A stretch of 44,918 nucleotides of DNA, taken from positions 1-44,918 of the forward strand of contig DRIG01000048.1 in NCBI GenBank assembly GCA_011052815.1, read 5' to 3'. The position numbers and the translations under genes were made by a program. Of this stretch, positions 15,011 to 23,872 are shown piece by piece (position 1 is the stretch's first letter; every line of letters starts with the position of its first letter). This stretch comes from a candidate division WOR-3 bacterium. Its GTDB lineage: Bacteria > Hydrothermota > Tepidihabitantia > SM23-42. Below the pieces are notes generated by a model. It searched no databases, had not been told where the DNA came from, and saw only the letters and a program-made list of their open reading frames with translations.

Positions 15011-15045
15011 CAATGCTTCGCGGGATTCGTCCCGGCAAAGTATTG
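15011..15045. other. Long hairpin with TTCG loop
   Basis: CAATGCTT..GCGGGA (15011-15025), loop TTCG, TCCCG..GC..AAAGTATTG (15030-15045). About 13 pairs with one bulge and one mismatch. It lies between the first tetR promoter and the decayed TPR gene, and has no T-run on either strand. Confidence 0.5.
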
Positions 15046-15082
15046 CTAAATAATAATTCGCTGTCGTTCGTGCAATTTGCGT

Positions 15083-15589
15083 TTAAAATATGCGGCTGAG
15101 CAGATCATATGCTTCACGGCAATACTCCTTGATTTGAGAATAATTTTCAGAATGTATTCAGAACCCTATCACATTTTCCAGTGCTCCTTTTGCCCTTTCA
15201 TTCTCTTTTAATTCATAGAAACATTTCCCTATAAGAAGTTTGCACTTTGATAGAGGTTTGTATAATTTTTATCATTGTGTACATTAATTTGGAAAAAAGA
15301 TTGCTATATAAATAAGCAGCGTTACAGTAATTCTTCTTTTTGAATTCCAATTTAGTTCCACTTCAGGGAAATATTCTTGACTCTGTAGAAACACAGCTTT
15401 GAAAAAATATCCTTCGGGATTTTCAGAATAAAGTCTAATAACCTCGTCAAAATATATTTAAGCACTATCAAATTCTTTTACATAAGAAAATTTAAGCCCT
15501 GTTTGAATTAAAATTTGAATCTCCGGCGGATTGAGGTTATATACAGAAGAAAATAAAAGCTAACAAATAATTCGTAGAGAATAAATCAT
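15083..15589 (-). pseudogene. Decayed secreted TPR-repeat protein
   Basis: On the minus strand an ATG at 15589 opens a frame with a signal-peptide-like start that is stopped after nine codons by TAG, continues YNLNPPEIQILIQTGLKFSY, reaches a second stop (TAA), and goes on YFDEVIRLYSENPEGYFFKA, a good TPR motif. After a frame shift the frame KCKLLIGKCFYELKENERAK, then a further stop, then YCREAYDLLSRIF ends at 15083, again TPR-like. Several stops and at least one frame change show it is a relic. It directly follows the unknown gene at 15598. It fills most of the otherwise gene-free 14952-15597 stretch. Confidence 0.7.
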
Positions 15590-15597
15590 TTATATGA

Positions 15598-16098
15598 CTA
15601 CTTCGCTGATTTTCTTTTTTCTAATACCTTTTCAATTGCCATAATTAGAAATTCGTTAAATACTATTTTCTGTTTTTCAACCAATTTGTGAAATTTTAGA
15701 TTTTTGAATTTCGCTGGTTTTTTATTTAAATAAAAGGCTAACTTGCTCTGCTTCTCGACTATATCTGCAAGATAATTTATAAAATCATCTCGTTTAAAAG
15801 CATTAAGCACTTCAGGTACAATAATATTTTTTTCGATTGTGCTTTTTGTTACACTCATTCCATTACCAATTTTAAAGGCGATGGCTACTGACTCAATAAC
15901 CGGACCTGAATTTTTAACTTCAATAACAACAGGATATCTGAAAGTATTACTGAATTCATAGGGTATCTCTATTTCAAGAAATCCGCTGTGAACTACCTTA
16001 TCTTTAACTGTCTGAATTGTACTAAGTAACTCAGAACCTTTTCCCTGCCAATTCGGTTCTTCTGTTGTATTATTCACACTTTTGCTATCTATAATCAT
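15598..16098 (-). CDS. Hypothetical protein, possibly cytoplasmic
   Basis: A 166-residue protein with no signal peptide, no membrane segment and no motif I recognise. It has an N-terminal Ser/Thr/Asn-rich stretch, a beta-rich middle (FLEIEIPYEF, YPVVIEVKNSGPVIESVAI) and a Lys-rich helical C-terminus (LAFYLNKKPAKFKNLKFHKL, EKVLEKRKSAK). Its ATG lies 14 bases inside the end of the upstream beta-barrel gene, so the two are coupled. It is AT-rich like the surrounding 13-18 kb stretch. The overlap is the main reason to accept it as real. Confidence 0.6.
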   Translation of the reverse strand: MIIDSKSVNNTTEEPNWQGKGSELLSTIQTVKDKVVHSGFLEIEIPYEFSNTFRYPVVIEVKNSGPVIESVAIAFKIGNGMSVTKSTIEKNIIVPEVLNAFKRDDFINYLADIVEKQSKLAFYLNKKPAKFKNLKFHKLVEKQKIVFNEFLIMAIEKVLEKRKSAK

Positions 16099-16771
16099 AC
16101 TTTAATTTTTTAAAACTCTGTGCTGAGAGTATAATACCGCCACTAAACTTTTTGTCCATGCTTGAGTACTTACCTGCGAGCTTGATTTTACCAAAGGTTA
16201 ACTCAGTTCCAGCGTTCCAATTAAATTCTTTATCCGCGTGGTAGTTGAGTTGCACACCATCTAAAGGCTGAATCATTGCTCCATAATAGTAATTGAGAAT
16301 ATCATTAATTCCCTCGTATTCAATATCACAACTTAGTGTAAGAAACTTCTTTAAAAGTTTTATGCTGATTCCTCCGAACATATGATATCTACTACCTAAT
16401 GTTGTTTTATAACCGAGAGAAAGGTCTGGACTGGGTCGACAAATAAAACCGAAGATATGACTGGAGATGCCATAGTCTTTAATGTCAAATTGATAGGCAT
16501 AACCCAGTGAGAATGCGCCGGGTAATTTTAAACCAACTCCTATCTCATAATATATTATACTGTCAATTTTTGTCATTCCAAATCCCAAATTGCCCATTGA
16601 CGCACCTGTTATTGTTATATCAGGATGATATGTGGAAAATGACTCGGCACCACGATGGATTCCCAAACCCGCAGGATTTGAAAAGACACTTATTGAACGC
16701 ATAGATAAAGAAGTAAAATTCGCCTTATAAAAGGGATTTACAGATAACACAAAAATTAATATTTGTATCAT
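16085..16771 (-). CDS. Outer-membrane beta-barrel protein
   Basis: A 228-residue protein with a short signal peptide (about residues 1-17) and alternating amphipathic strands to the end. The segment SMRSISVFSNPAGLGI near residues 23-38 resembles the N-terminus of PorV/FadL-like and SppA-associated barrels in other diderm phyla (from memory), in which a conserved 'NPAGL' follows the first strand. Repeated Gly/aromatic strands such as YEIGVGLKLPGAFSLGYAYQ support a small barrel. Start ATG 16771 has AGGAGTG just upstream. It is coupled to the 15598 gene by overlap and lies 66 bases after the ABC1 kinase. A periplasmic or surface role with the RND cluster is possible but not shown. Confidence 0.65.
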   Translation of the reverse strand: MIQILIFVLSVNPFYKANFTSLSMRSISVFSNPAGLGIHRGAESFSTYHPDITITGASMGNLGFGMTKIDSIIYYEIGVGLKLPGAFSLGYAYQFDIKDYGISSHIFGFICRPSPDLSLGYKTTLGSRYHMFGGISIKLLKKFLTLSCDIEYEGINDILNYYYGAMIQPLDGVQLNYHADKEFNWNAGTELTFGKIKLAGKYSSMDKKFSGGIILSAQSFKKLKYDYR

Positions 16772-16837
16772 AATTCACTCCTAATCAAATCGCTGTTCAG
16801 TTGAGAACACACTTCATCTGAAGACATAAAATAATCC

Positions 16838-18445
16838 TTACTTCATTATTGATACCACGATTTGTGCAACAAAAATTATGAATGAAAATACAAGACCAAG
16901 AATAGATAAGATTTTAAGAAAGGGCAAATTTGTAACGAGAAAAACAAATATCGATAGTATCATTATTCCAAATCCATCTAGAAACCAATTAATTTGATTG
17001 TTAGTCTTCTTTTCTGATTTATTAATCTGCGTTATTTGGTGATTAAAGTCAAATAATCTATTCAAATTTTCAGGCAAATCCCTAAGGATTGCCAGCATAT
17101 CCTTTAACCACTTCTTCCCTTTTACAAAAGATTCTTTTATTGACACCGCGTTGATATGATTTTTAATTATAAACTTTTTTAAAGATCTAATCGTATCAAA
17201 ATCCGGGTTGAGTTCTTTACCGATTGATTCAATCTGAGATATAGATTTGCCAAGATAAAGAAGGTCTTGCGGTATTCTGATATGATGAGTACGGATGGTT
17301 CTATTTATATCATGAACAAAATCAGATACGGAAATCTGAGTAAGGACTCTTCTTTCAAGTTTATCCAGAATATAAAGAATATCCTCTTTTAATGACTCGA
17401 ACCCAATTCCATTTTCCACAGCGCCAATCTTTGTGAGAACTCGAACTATTGTATCTGGGTCGCGATCAACAACACCAACAAGGAGGTTGGAAATTTGTTC
17501 TTTCAAACGATGGTTAATCCTTCCCACCATGCCAAAGTCAATTAGGGTGATTACATTACCTTCTTTCACAAAAATATTGCCTGGATGTGGGTCCGCATGG
17601 AAAAAGCCATCTATAAAGATTTGTTTCAGGAATATATCAGCACCATTTTCTGCAACAATTTTAGGATCAATTCCTTTTTTTTGCATTGTTTTTATATCGC
17701 TTATTTTAATACCATCAATATATTCTTGAATCAGAATTTTACGCGTAGAAATGTCCCGATATATTTGAGGAATATAAATCCGTTTATCTTCACGAAAATT
17801 TTCCCTAAATTTCTCAGCATTATTCGCCTCGTTTAGGAAATCCAATTCCCGTCGGATAGTTCGTGCGAATGTATCAATTAACTTTTCGGGTTCTCCTTGT
17901 TTTATTGCGGGAATATTCTTTTCAACCACCCTTGAAATCATCTTCAAAATTTCAATATCGGTCTCGATCATCTGCTCGATCTTTGGTCTTCTTACCTTAA
18001 CAATAACCGGTATACCTTTATACTTTGCAAGATAAACCTGAGCAATGGAAGCCGAACCAACTGGTTCTTTTTTGAATTCATCAAAAAAAGTCCCGATCGG
18101 TCCAATCTCTGATTCAATAACCTTCCTTATTTCTGAAAATGGTTCTGGTTTTACTTTATCCTGAAGTTTTGCTAATTCATTGGTAAACTCTTCGGGTAAA
18201 AAATCACCCCTTGTTGATGCAATTTGACCAATTTTGATAAACGTGGGACCTAATTCTTCTAATGCAAGCCTTAATCTCTGAGCTAAAGGACGGAATACTA
18301 TTCTTTTTTTACCCAGTCCGAGCCGAGCAAGTAAAAAGGCTGGATGGAGTGTTTTTATATACTCTCCAAAACCATATTTGAGCAATACTCGACTGACCTG
18401 GACATAACGGCCAAAGTGCTTAATAGGATTTGAAGTAACAAACAT
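16838..18445 (-). CDS. ABC1/UbiB-family atypical protein kinase
   Basis: A 535-residue member of the ABC1/ADCK/UbiB family. Seen: the KxGQ motif as FIKIGQIAS at residues 69-77, the Ala-rich nucleotide loop VGSASIAQVYLAKYKG near 126-141, VIVKVRRP, HADPHPGNIFV near 272, and LIDFGMVGRI near 287. Two hydrophobic segments near the C-terminus (about 487-506 and 510-533) anchor it in the membrane. UbiB homologues support isoprenoid quinone metabolism and lipid transport; the substrate here is unknown. It directly follows the phasin-like gene, a frequent pairing for this kinase subfamily, and lies downstream of the RND/LolA/porin genes on the same strand. Confidence 0.92.
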   Translation of the reverse strand: MFVTSNPIKHFGRYVQVSRVLLKYGFGEYIKTLHPAFLLARLGLGKKRIVFRPLAQRLRLALEELGPTFIKIGQIASTRGDFLPEEFTNELAKLQDKVKPEPFSEIRKVIESEIGPIGTFFDEFKKEPVGSASIAQVYLAKYKGIPVIVKVRRPKIEQMIETDIEILKMISRVVEKNIPAIKQGEPEKLIDTFARTIRRELDFLNEANNAEKFRENFREDKRIYIPQIYRDISTRKILIQEYIDGIKISDIKTMQKKGIDPKIVAENGADIFLKQIFIDGFFHADPHPGNIFVKEGNVITLIDFGMVGRINHRLKEQISNLLVGVVDRDPDTIVRVLTKIGAVENGIGFESLKEDILYILDKLERRVLTQISVSDFVHDINRTIRTHHIRIPQDLLYLGKSISQIESIGKELNPDFDTIRSLKKFIIKNHINAVSIKESFVKGKKWLKDMLAILRDLPENLNRLFDFNHQITQINKSEKKTNNQINWFLDGFGIMILSIFVFLVTNLPFLKILSILGLVFSFIIFVAQIVVSIMK

Positions 18446-18469
18446 TCTTTTTTATTTATCGCAACGCCT

Positions 18470-18754
18470 TTAGCGTAATTTTGCTTTTTCTAAAAGTTTC
18501 TCAATCTTTTTATTCAATTCATCAAGTTGACTTTTAGTGGCAAGATTTGCCTTCTCTATTATCCTTACTGCTAAATCTTCTGCTTTCTCAGAAGCAACAT
18601 CCAGTTTCTTCCAATGCCTTTTCAGAAATTCACTTTTACTCTTTGCTGCCTCACCTTCTTTTATCAAATTCTTATACACCTTCAGCAATTTCTTTTTACC
18701 TAATGAAGCAATCCCCAATCCTGCCAAAAGCCCATTTTTTATTCTTTCTGCCAT
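18470..18754 (-). CDS. Phasin-like coiled-coil protein
   Basis: A 94-residue, highly charged helical protein with a short apolar Gly-rich N-terminal stretch (LLAGLGIASLGKKKL) and long Lys/Glu-rich helices. The C-terminus LDELNKKIEKLLEKAK is a heptad coiled coil. The pattern resembles the polyhydroxyalkanoate granule-associated (phasin, PhaF/PhaI) family. Small genes of this kind often precede ABC1/UbiB kinase genes, as here with a 24-base gap. No PHA synthase is in the window, so a granule role is not supported; an accessory of the kinase is more likely. Start ATG 18754 is preceded by AAGGAGGTG. Confidence 0.65.
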   Translation of the reverse strand: MAERIKNGLLAGLGIASLGKKKLLKVYKNLIKEGEAAKSKSEFLKRHWKKLDVASEKAEDLAVRIIEKANLATKSQLDELNKKIEKLLEKAKLR

Positions 18755-18808
18755 TTTTCACCTCCTTATTTAAAACATGAAAAAGGTAACTTTGTGTATT
18801 CAGCTACC

Positions 18809-20161
18809 TTAAAAACTATAATTGACCTTGAGATAAACTTCGTCACTTTCTTTTACCCTACCAAATGTTGTGTTATCTGTTCCGTCTATTAACATTATCC
18901 CGATTTTGATTTCAGTATTATCTATAGGATAATATCCAATTTCAGGTGAAAATATATAGGCATAATTGTTTTTAAAATCGCTGAAGTCTTCGATTTCTGC
19001 ACCTCCACCGGTAGTGATTTTTAGTTCCTCATTAAAAAATTTCTTCTCGATACTAAAGATAAAGTAGTCCGCTAAATTACCTTCTCCTCTTTCATGAACA
19101 AAACCGTGCAAATACTGTCCGTTTATGTATATCCCATTCTTGAAAGTATAATCTGCACCAATTACATATTTCACATAAGGATCGTCAGCTAAGGCAATTG
19201 AGTCTTGAATACCCATTCCTAAGGCAGAGAGGTCAATAACCATTTCAATCTCCTTCGGGAAGAAGACCGCGGCCTCAGCCCATATTCCAATATCTATAAT
19301 TGAACCTGCCATATCCATACCCAGAATATGCATTCTTGGAAAAACGAGTTCGCTATGTATATCAACCTCTCCTGGAACCGAAGTAGGCGTGAAGACAATC
19401 TTATTAGCCAAAGGTAGATAATCCCGGCCATAGACATAACTGAAAGAAAAGTCAAAGCCAAAAATCTTGTTTGCAGCTTTGATCCCGACGGTTGAACTCT
19501 CTTCAGGGTTGTACGCTGGCATAGTAATCGAATCAGTCAGATTTCTCAAGGTTAATCCATCAGGAAGCCCCATAGGCGGTGATAAAACAGCAGACCAATC
19601 TCCTCGTGGCAATACTGCAGGTGTAAATATTGGAACATAAACGCCGGTAAAAGTGAAATCACCCAAGTAATAGGAACCTTTTATTCCATCAGCCCCCAGA
19701 TGTCTACCGAAATCCCAGATGTCTTCAAGATCAGGCGGATTCAGGTTATCTGTCGGATTAAATTTATCTGCAGTGCCCCAGGCAATGCGCTGTTTTCCTA
19801 TACGAAGATCAAAGTTATCAGAAATAAAGCCGTAAAGGTCAAGATACGCTTCTCTAAAAGCCAAATTCCAGGGCGAAATTTTATCTTTATTTAATAAATC
19901 AGAACTACTTTGCACTATAGGAAAACCCCATGACCTGAGCCAAACTTCACTGTACAGTTTTACCTTTTCAAAAAGCTTTAGTTTAAGTTCCAAGTTAAGC
20001 CGACATTCCTGCCAGGAAAATTCATAATCTCTGTTCAACCCGAGACGATTGTCGACATGCAGATACCCGTTCCACTCAACACCGTATCCCTGTCCGTAAG
20101 ACAATACGGCTGAAATCAATAATAAGCATAAAACAACAACGGCACTCTGTTTTTTGTCCAT
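18809..20161 (-). CDS. Outer-membrane porin-like protein (DUF1302-like)
   Basis: A 450-residue protein with signal peptide (residues 1-23, ending SYGQ) and a beta-barrel that ends in a C-terminal Phe (VYLKVNYSF), the usual signal for outer-membrane assembly. The segment LRIGKQRIAWGTADKFNPTD near residue 120 is typical of DUF1302-like/alginate-porin-like proteins. In many diderms such a barrel is encoded with a LolA-like protein and an MMPL-type RND protein, as here, suggesting a trans-envelope system for lipids or hydrophobic compounds. Start ATG 20161 has AAGGAGG. A copy of its 3' end survives as a relic at 14201-14233. Confidence 0.82.
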   Translation of the reverse strand: MDKKQSAVVVLCLLLISAVLSYGQGYGVEWNGYLHVDNRLGLNRDYEFSWQECRLNLELKLKLFEKVKLYSEVWLRSWGFPIVQSSSDLLNKDKISPWNLAFREAYLDLYGFISDNFDLRIGKQRIAWGTADKFNPTDNLNPPDLEDIWDFGRHLGADGIKGSYYLGDFTFTGVYVPIFTPAVLPRGDWSAVLSPPMGLPDGLTLRNLTDSITMPAYNPEESSTVGIKAANKIFGFDFSFSYVYGRDYLPLANKIVFTPTSVPGEVDIHSELVFPRMHILGMDMAGSIIDIGIWAEAAVFFPKEIEMVIDLSALGMGIQDSIALADDPYVKYVIGADYTFKNGIYINGQYLHGFVHERGEGNLADYFIFSIEKKFFNEELKITTGGGAEIEDFSDFKNNYAYIFSPEIGYYPIDNTEIKIGIMLIDGTDNTTFGRVKESDEVYLKVNYSF

Positions 20162-20185
20162 CTTTACCTCCTTATTATGAAAAAA

Positions 20186-20938
20186 TCAACGCATTAAATA
20201 TCTTTCCGTAAAGAGATCATCCTTCAACTCCGTGTCGAATTCCACCTCTTCCAGGATCATTCTGGTTTTGTGCTTCGCTTTCAGATCATACATCTCGGAT
20301 TCTTCGGCGACCCAATATCCTTTGATCTGTTTTATCTTGGTCCGTGTCATAATCTTTCTTAAACTGCCTTTTTTGTCGTAATATTCGATTCTCGTCACGA
20401 AGAAATTGTCAGGATCAACCCAGATCTTCAATTTCGAATATTTGGTTTCTGTCCCCTCTTTCGGCAAAAGCTGCAGAACAAATGACTCTCCGTTGTTCTC
20501 TACCAATTCAGGATTCCATTTCTCGGTATACCGCCCCGCCTCCATATCCTCATAGGTGAAATCAGTCCCGGCGAATTTATTATTTCTCACATGAGAAGCA
20601 ATCCGCCTTACCTTTTCATAGGCGGGAAGATATAAGTACATAACTCCGTCCGGCAGAGACAAAAAGGCGATTCCCTTCTGGTCTGCCGGAGAAAGAAATT
20701 TCGCCAGACGTTTTTCGCTTCCTTTTTGATAGATGCGGATGGAACGCGTTTTTTCATTCCCGTCTTTATCAATAAGGAGCAACTTCATCAAAAGCTTCTG
20801 ATCCTTAGGGCTGAATAATGTATCATCAACTTTCTTGAGAATTTCCACGGCGGAAGGCGTTTCAACATCCGCCCGGATGTAATTAAAGGGATTTATCAAA
20901 AAAATCCATAGAAATCCCAGTATCAATCTTCTTTTCAT
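20186..20938 (-). CDS. Outer membrane lipoprotein-sorting (LolA-like) protein
   Basis: A 250-residue exported protein with signal peptide (MKRRLILGFLWIFLINPFNY). The family signature is the segment from RLAKFLSPADQKGIAFLSLP through MYLYLPAYEKVRRI and FAGTDFTYEDME, near residues 80-135, found in periplasmic LolA-fold proteins encoded beside RND transporters. The C-terminal half has LKIWVDPDNFFVTRIEYYD, the usual second part of the fold. The ATG overlaps the RND stop by 4 bases, so the two are coupled. It probably carries a lipid or lipoprotein substrate across the periplasm between the RND pump and the outer-membrane barrel. Confidence 0.88.
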   Translation of the reverse strand: MKRRLILGFLWIFLINPFNYIRADVETPSAVEILKKVDDTLFSPKDQKLLMKLLLIDKDGNEKTRSIRIYQKGSEKRLAKFLSPADQKGIAFLSLPDGVMYLYLPAYEKVRRIASHVRNNKFAGTDFTYEDMEAGRYTEKWNPELVENNGESFVLQLLPKEGTETKYSKLKIWVDPDNFFVTRIEYYDKKGSLRKIMTRTKIKQIKGYWVAEESEMYDLKAKHKTRMILEEVEFDTELKDDLFTERYLMR

Positions 20939-23196
20939 CTTTCTCTCCTTTCTTTGATGAAATGAATCCGGCTCAGGACGATCACCGCAGGGATAATAAC
21001 AACGGCGCCGAATCCTGAACCGAGCATTGTAACGGCGATGAGCACTCCGAATCTCTGCAGGGGGATGAGATTTGCAAAAAGCAGAACCAGAAAACCGATT
21101 GTTACTGTTAAGACGTTTATGACGATCGCCTTCCCCGTGGTCTGCAGAGTTTTGAGCACGGCGGCGTTGACTTCTTTTTTCTTACGGAATTCGAGTCGGT
21201 AGCGTGCCAAAAAATGTATGGAATAATCAACACCTATTCCGATACAGATGCTGCCGACGAGCACCGTCGCGATATCAAGAGGGATATTGAAATATCCCAT
21301 GGCGCCGAATACCACGGAAAGAGAAAATCCGATCGGAATAAGACCGATCAGTCCTCCGCTGAGAGATCGAAGTAAAAACAACAGAAGAATGAATATTGAA
21401 ATAGCGGCGATGGCCAAACTTTGGAGCTGGCTCTTCCTGATGCTCTCATCAAGTTTAAGGTGCACCAGGGGCATACCGGTCTGCTCAAAAGAACAAAACG
21501 GACTGTTTTTTTCTTTGATATAACCGTCGAGTGCCTCGACCAATCTTTTGACCTTATGTATCTCAAGACCGCTGCCGAGTGTCGCTTGAATCACGGCTTC
21601 GGTATATTCAGGATCGACGAGCTGCGCCATTATCTCCTCACCCTCAAGAAGAAACCAAAGGTTGGTCACCTTCGCCCTGGTGTCGGGGATCTTTCTTCCT
21701 TCACCGATGACATAACTCATCTCCTCGATTAAATCCGCCACGGATTGAATGTTGTGTACTCCATCCTGGGCATCAAGAAATCTTTCCATCTCCTTCATCG
21801 CCTTCAACACTTCAGGAGATTGAATCTCACCTTTGACAAGGATCTGGATGGGCATCGACCCGCCGAACTTCTGTTTTATGACCTCCTCGCTCGACCGGAT
21901 CGCGGTTCCTTTCTTGAAATAATCGAGCAGGTCGACTTCTCTCTGTATCCGCGGTATCCCGAACAGTGAAGCAACAACGAAAATAATCCCGAAGAGGATA
22001 AATGGCAGAGGTCTTTTTATAATCATTTCAGTCAATCTGTTTTTCCGGATAAGTAATTTCTGCTTTTCATCCTTCAAATGTCCCGCGGCGTCTGATCTTT
22101 TCAACACCGAAAGGGCAGCCGGAATAAACGTCACCGAAATAATAAAAGAAGAAAAAATACCGACACCGGCGAAAATGCCGAATTCCTTGATCATATTTAA
22201 ATAAGAACCAAGGATAAAAGAAAGAAAACCGATGATTGTCGTTGATGCAGCAAGTGCAACAGGAAGAATCACGCTCTTGAGTCTTTCTTTATAATAATCT
22301 TCTGGGGTGACACCCGAAATCTGGTCCTGCTCACTGAGTTTGCTGATTACGTGGATACTGTATGCACTGCCCACAGCGAAAAGGATGATCGGAATGATGT
22401 TGGTTATAATGGTAAGGGGAATCTTGAGCAGAGACATCAAACCAATGGTCCAGACACAGCTCATCAGGACCGAAATAAGAGGAAACACCACCCCTCTTAC
22501 GGTACGAAAACTTATAAAGAGAGCAAAGATTATTAAAAGGCCGACGAGCGGCAGAAGAAAGAGCAGATCTTTGACAACGATATTGTTTATATCGAGCATT
22601 AAGAACGGTAAACCGCCGAAATAGATCTTTTCTTTCAATTCCTTCTCTCTCACCACTTCTTTTATCGCCCGCGCTGTCTCAACCTCATCCGCATCGCCCT
22701 GAAGCCTGCAGACAATCAAAGTTGCCTGTGCATCATCAGAGACGAGCGACCCCCGATAGATATTTTTTGAAAGAACATATTTCTTCAATCTTTTCAACTC
22801 CTCAACAGTTGTCGGTAAATCGTACTCATCAATCAAGGGCCTTATCTCTATCCCTTCATCACCCGCCCGGATATCCAGGATATTACTCAAACTGGTGACC
22901 GATGATACGCCGTCGAGCAATAGAAGCTCCGACGTCAATTCACTGATCTGTTTGATCGTTTCCCGATTGAAAAGATCATCGGTCTCGATAACGACCATAG
23001 CCAAAAGATTTCCACCGTACTCTTCACCGACATAATTAAACAACCTGACTACTTCTTCGTCTTCAGGCAGGTAACTGGTAATATCCGGATTAATTCGGAT
23101 ATCTTTCAAAAAATATCCAAAGACCGCGGTGACGCAAAGAGTCACGACGATCACCCATTTGTTGTATTTGATAACAAAATCAACGATATACTTCAT
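20935..23196 (-). CDS. RND/MMPL-family transporter
   Basis: A 753-residue inner-membrane protein with the duplicated RND plan: TM1 (residues 12-30), a large periplasmic loop, TM2-6 (about 212-365), TM7 (about 395-413), a second loop, TM8-12 (about 600-745). It is of the shorter MMPL/HpnN type. The signatures TSYLPEDEEVVRLF near 38-51, FAVGSAYSIHVISKL near 272 and the repeat-half match CIGIGVDYSIHFLARYR near 648 show the two sterol-sensing-like halves. Proton-relay acids are plausible in these helices. It leads a tetR-controlled cluster with LolA-like and porin proteins. Substrates of such systems include hopanoids and other lipids; none is proven here. Confidence 0.9.
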   Translation of the reverse strand: MKYIVDFVIKYNKWVIVVTLCVTAVFGYFLKDIRINPDITSYLPEDEEVVRLFNYVGEEYGGNLLAMVVIETDDLFNRETIKQISELTSELLLLDGVSSVTSLSNILDIRAGDEGIEIRPLIDEYDLPTTVEELKRLKKYVLSKNIYRGSLVSDDAQATLIVCRLQGDADEVETARAIKEVVREKELKEKIYFGGLPFLMLDINNIVVKDLLFLLPLVGLLIIFALFISFRTVRGVVFPLISVLMSCVWTIGLMSLLKIPLTIITNIIPIILFAVGSAYSIHVISKLSEQDQISGVTPEDYYKERLKSVILPVALAASTTIIGFLSFILGSYLNMIKEFGIFAGVGIFSSFIISVTFIPAALSVLKRSDAAGHLKDEKQKLLIRKNRLTEMIIKRPLPFILFGIIFVVASLFGIPRIQREVDLLDYFKKGTAIRSSEEVIKQKFGGSMPIQILVKGEIQSPEVLKAMKEMERFLDAQDGVHNIQSVADLIEEMSYVIGEGRKIPDTRAKVTNLWFLLEGEEIMAQLVDPEYTEAVIQATLGSGLEIHKVKRLVEALDGYIKEKNSPFCSFEQTGMPLVHLKLDESIRKSQLQSLAIAAISIFILLLFLLRSLSGGLIGLIPIGFSLSVVFGAMGYFNIPLDIATVLVGSICIGIGVDYSIHFLARYRLEFRKKKEVNAAVLKTLQTTGKAIVINVLTVTIGFLVLLFANLIPLQRFGVLIAVTMLGSGFGAVVIIPAVIVLSRIHFIKERRER

Positions 23197-23211
23197 TATT
23201 TAAATCCTTTA

Positions 23212-23240
23212 GACCAATAGACCAAATTCGTTTTTTGGTC
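23212..23240. promoter_or_regulatory. TetR-type operator candidate upstream of the RND gene
   Basis: GACCAA at 23212-23217 and 23220-23225 and the inverted half TTGGTC at 23235-23240, between the second tetR stop and the RND start. The same half sites form the palindrome at 14285-14297. Confidence 0.5.
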
Positions 23241-23273
23241 GATAACAGACAAAAAAATTTTATAACTGGATTA

Positions 23274-23840
23274 TCATATAATTCCATAGAACAGAATTTC
23301 AAGTAAACTATCCGCTTTTTCCTCAAGCTCTTTGATATCTTCTTCAAACGCCCAGTGATACTCCAGTCCCTTCATCGCAGTCACAATGGCGAAAGCCGTA
23401 AGTTCAAGATCCTTTATTGAAAAGATACCCTGGTTGACTCCCAGACGCAATATTTTTTTTATCATATCAATCTCATATCGGTCATAATTTCTGCGTAATC
23501 TCTGGATAAATGCATACTGCTCAAGGTATTCGTCTTTGAAAGAGTTGTAAAAATTCGCCAGTCTTTTAAAGGCGACCATTCGCGTAACGACATAAGCACG
23601 CAACTTTCCCTGCGGCGTCTCCGCCTTATCCAGGGCGTCGTTTAATTCCTTCTTTAATATCTTCACCTCTTTTTCCACGACCGCCTGAAAGACTTCTTGT
23701 TTGCTCTTGAAATAATGGTAGAGTGAGCTCTTCGCCTTATGGGCAGCATGTGCAATATCGTCCATGGTCGTCTTTTTGAATCCGTAGCGGGCAAAGATCG
23801 ACCTGGCGGCGTCAATAATCTTCTCTTTTACATTCTTCAT
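23274..23840 (-). CDS. TetR/AcrR family regulator (second copy)
   Basis: A protein of about 188 residues, with helix-turn-helix AHAAHKAKSSLYHYFKSKQE near residues 31-50 and a helical effector domain. ATG 23840 is chosen over GTG 23852 because GGTGGAG lies just upstream of it. It is paralogous to the TetR at 14325 over its whole length. It precedes the RND/LolA/porin genes on the same strand, separated by 77 bases containing operator-like half sites, and likely controls itself and them. Another operator-like sequence (23873-23886) lies between its own promoter and start. Confidence 0.87.
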   Translation of the reverse strand: MKNVKEKIIDAARSIFARYGFKKTTMDDIAHAAHKAKSSLYHYFKSKQEVFQAVVEKEVKILKKELNDALDKAETPQGKLRAYVVTRMVAFKRLANFYNSFKDEYLEQYAFIQRLRRNYDRYEIDMIKKILRLGVNQGIFSIKDLELTAFAIVTAMKGLEYHWAFEEDIKELEEKADSLLEILFYGII

Positions 23841-23872
23841 CGAACTCTCCACCGCAATCTTTTAGACTTTTC

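Noticed and set aside
15011-15045. Hairpin as a third attC site
   Set aside because: No RYYYAAC and GTTRRRY boxes flank the stem and no cassette-like gene is adjacent in the right orientation.
20935-23196. Multidrug efflux pump of the AcrB type
   Set aside because: At 753 residues it is far shorter than AcrB (over 1000), has no membrane fusion protein beside it, and is linked to a LolA-like protein, pointing to an MMPL/lipid-type system.
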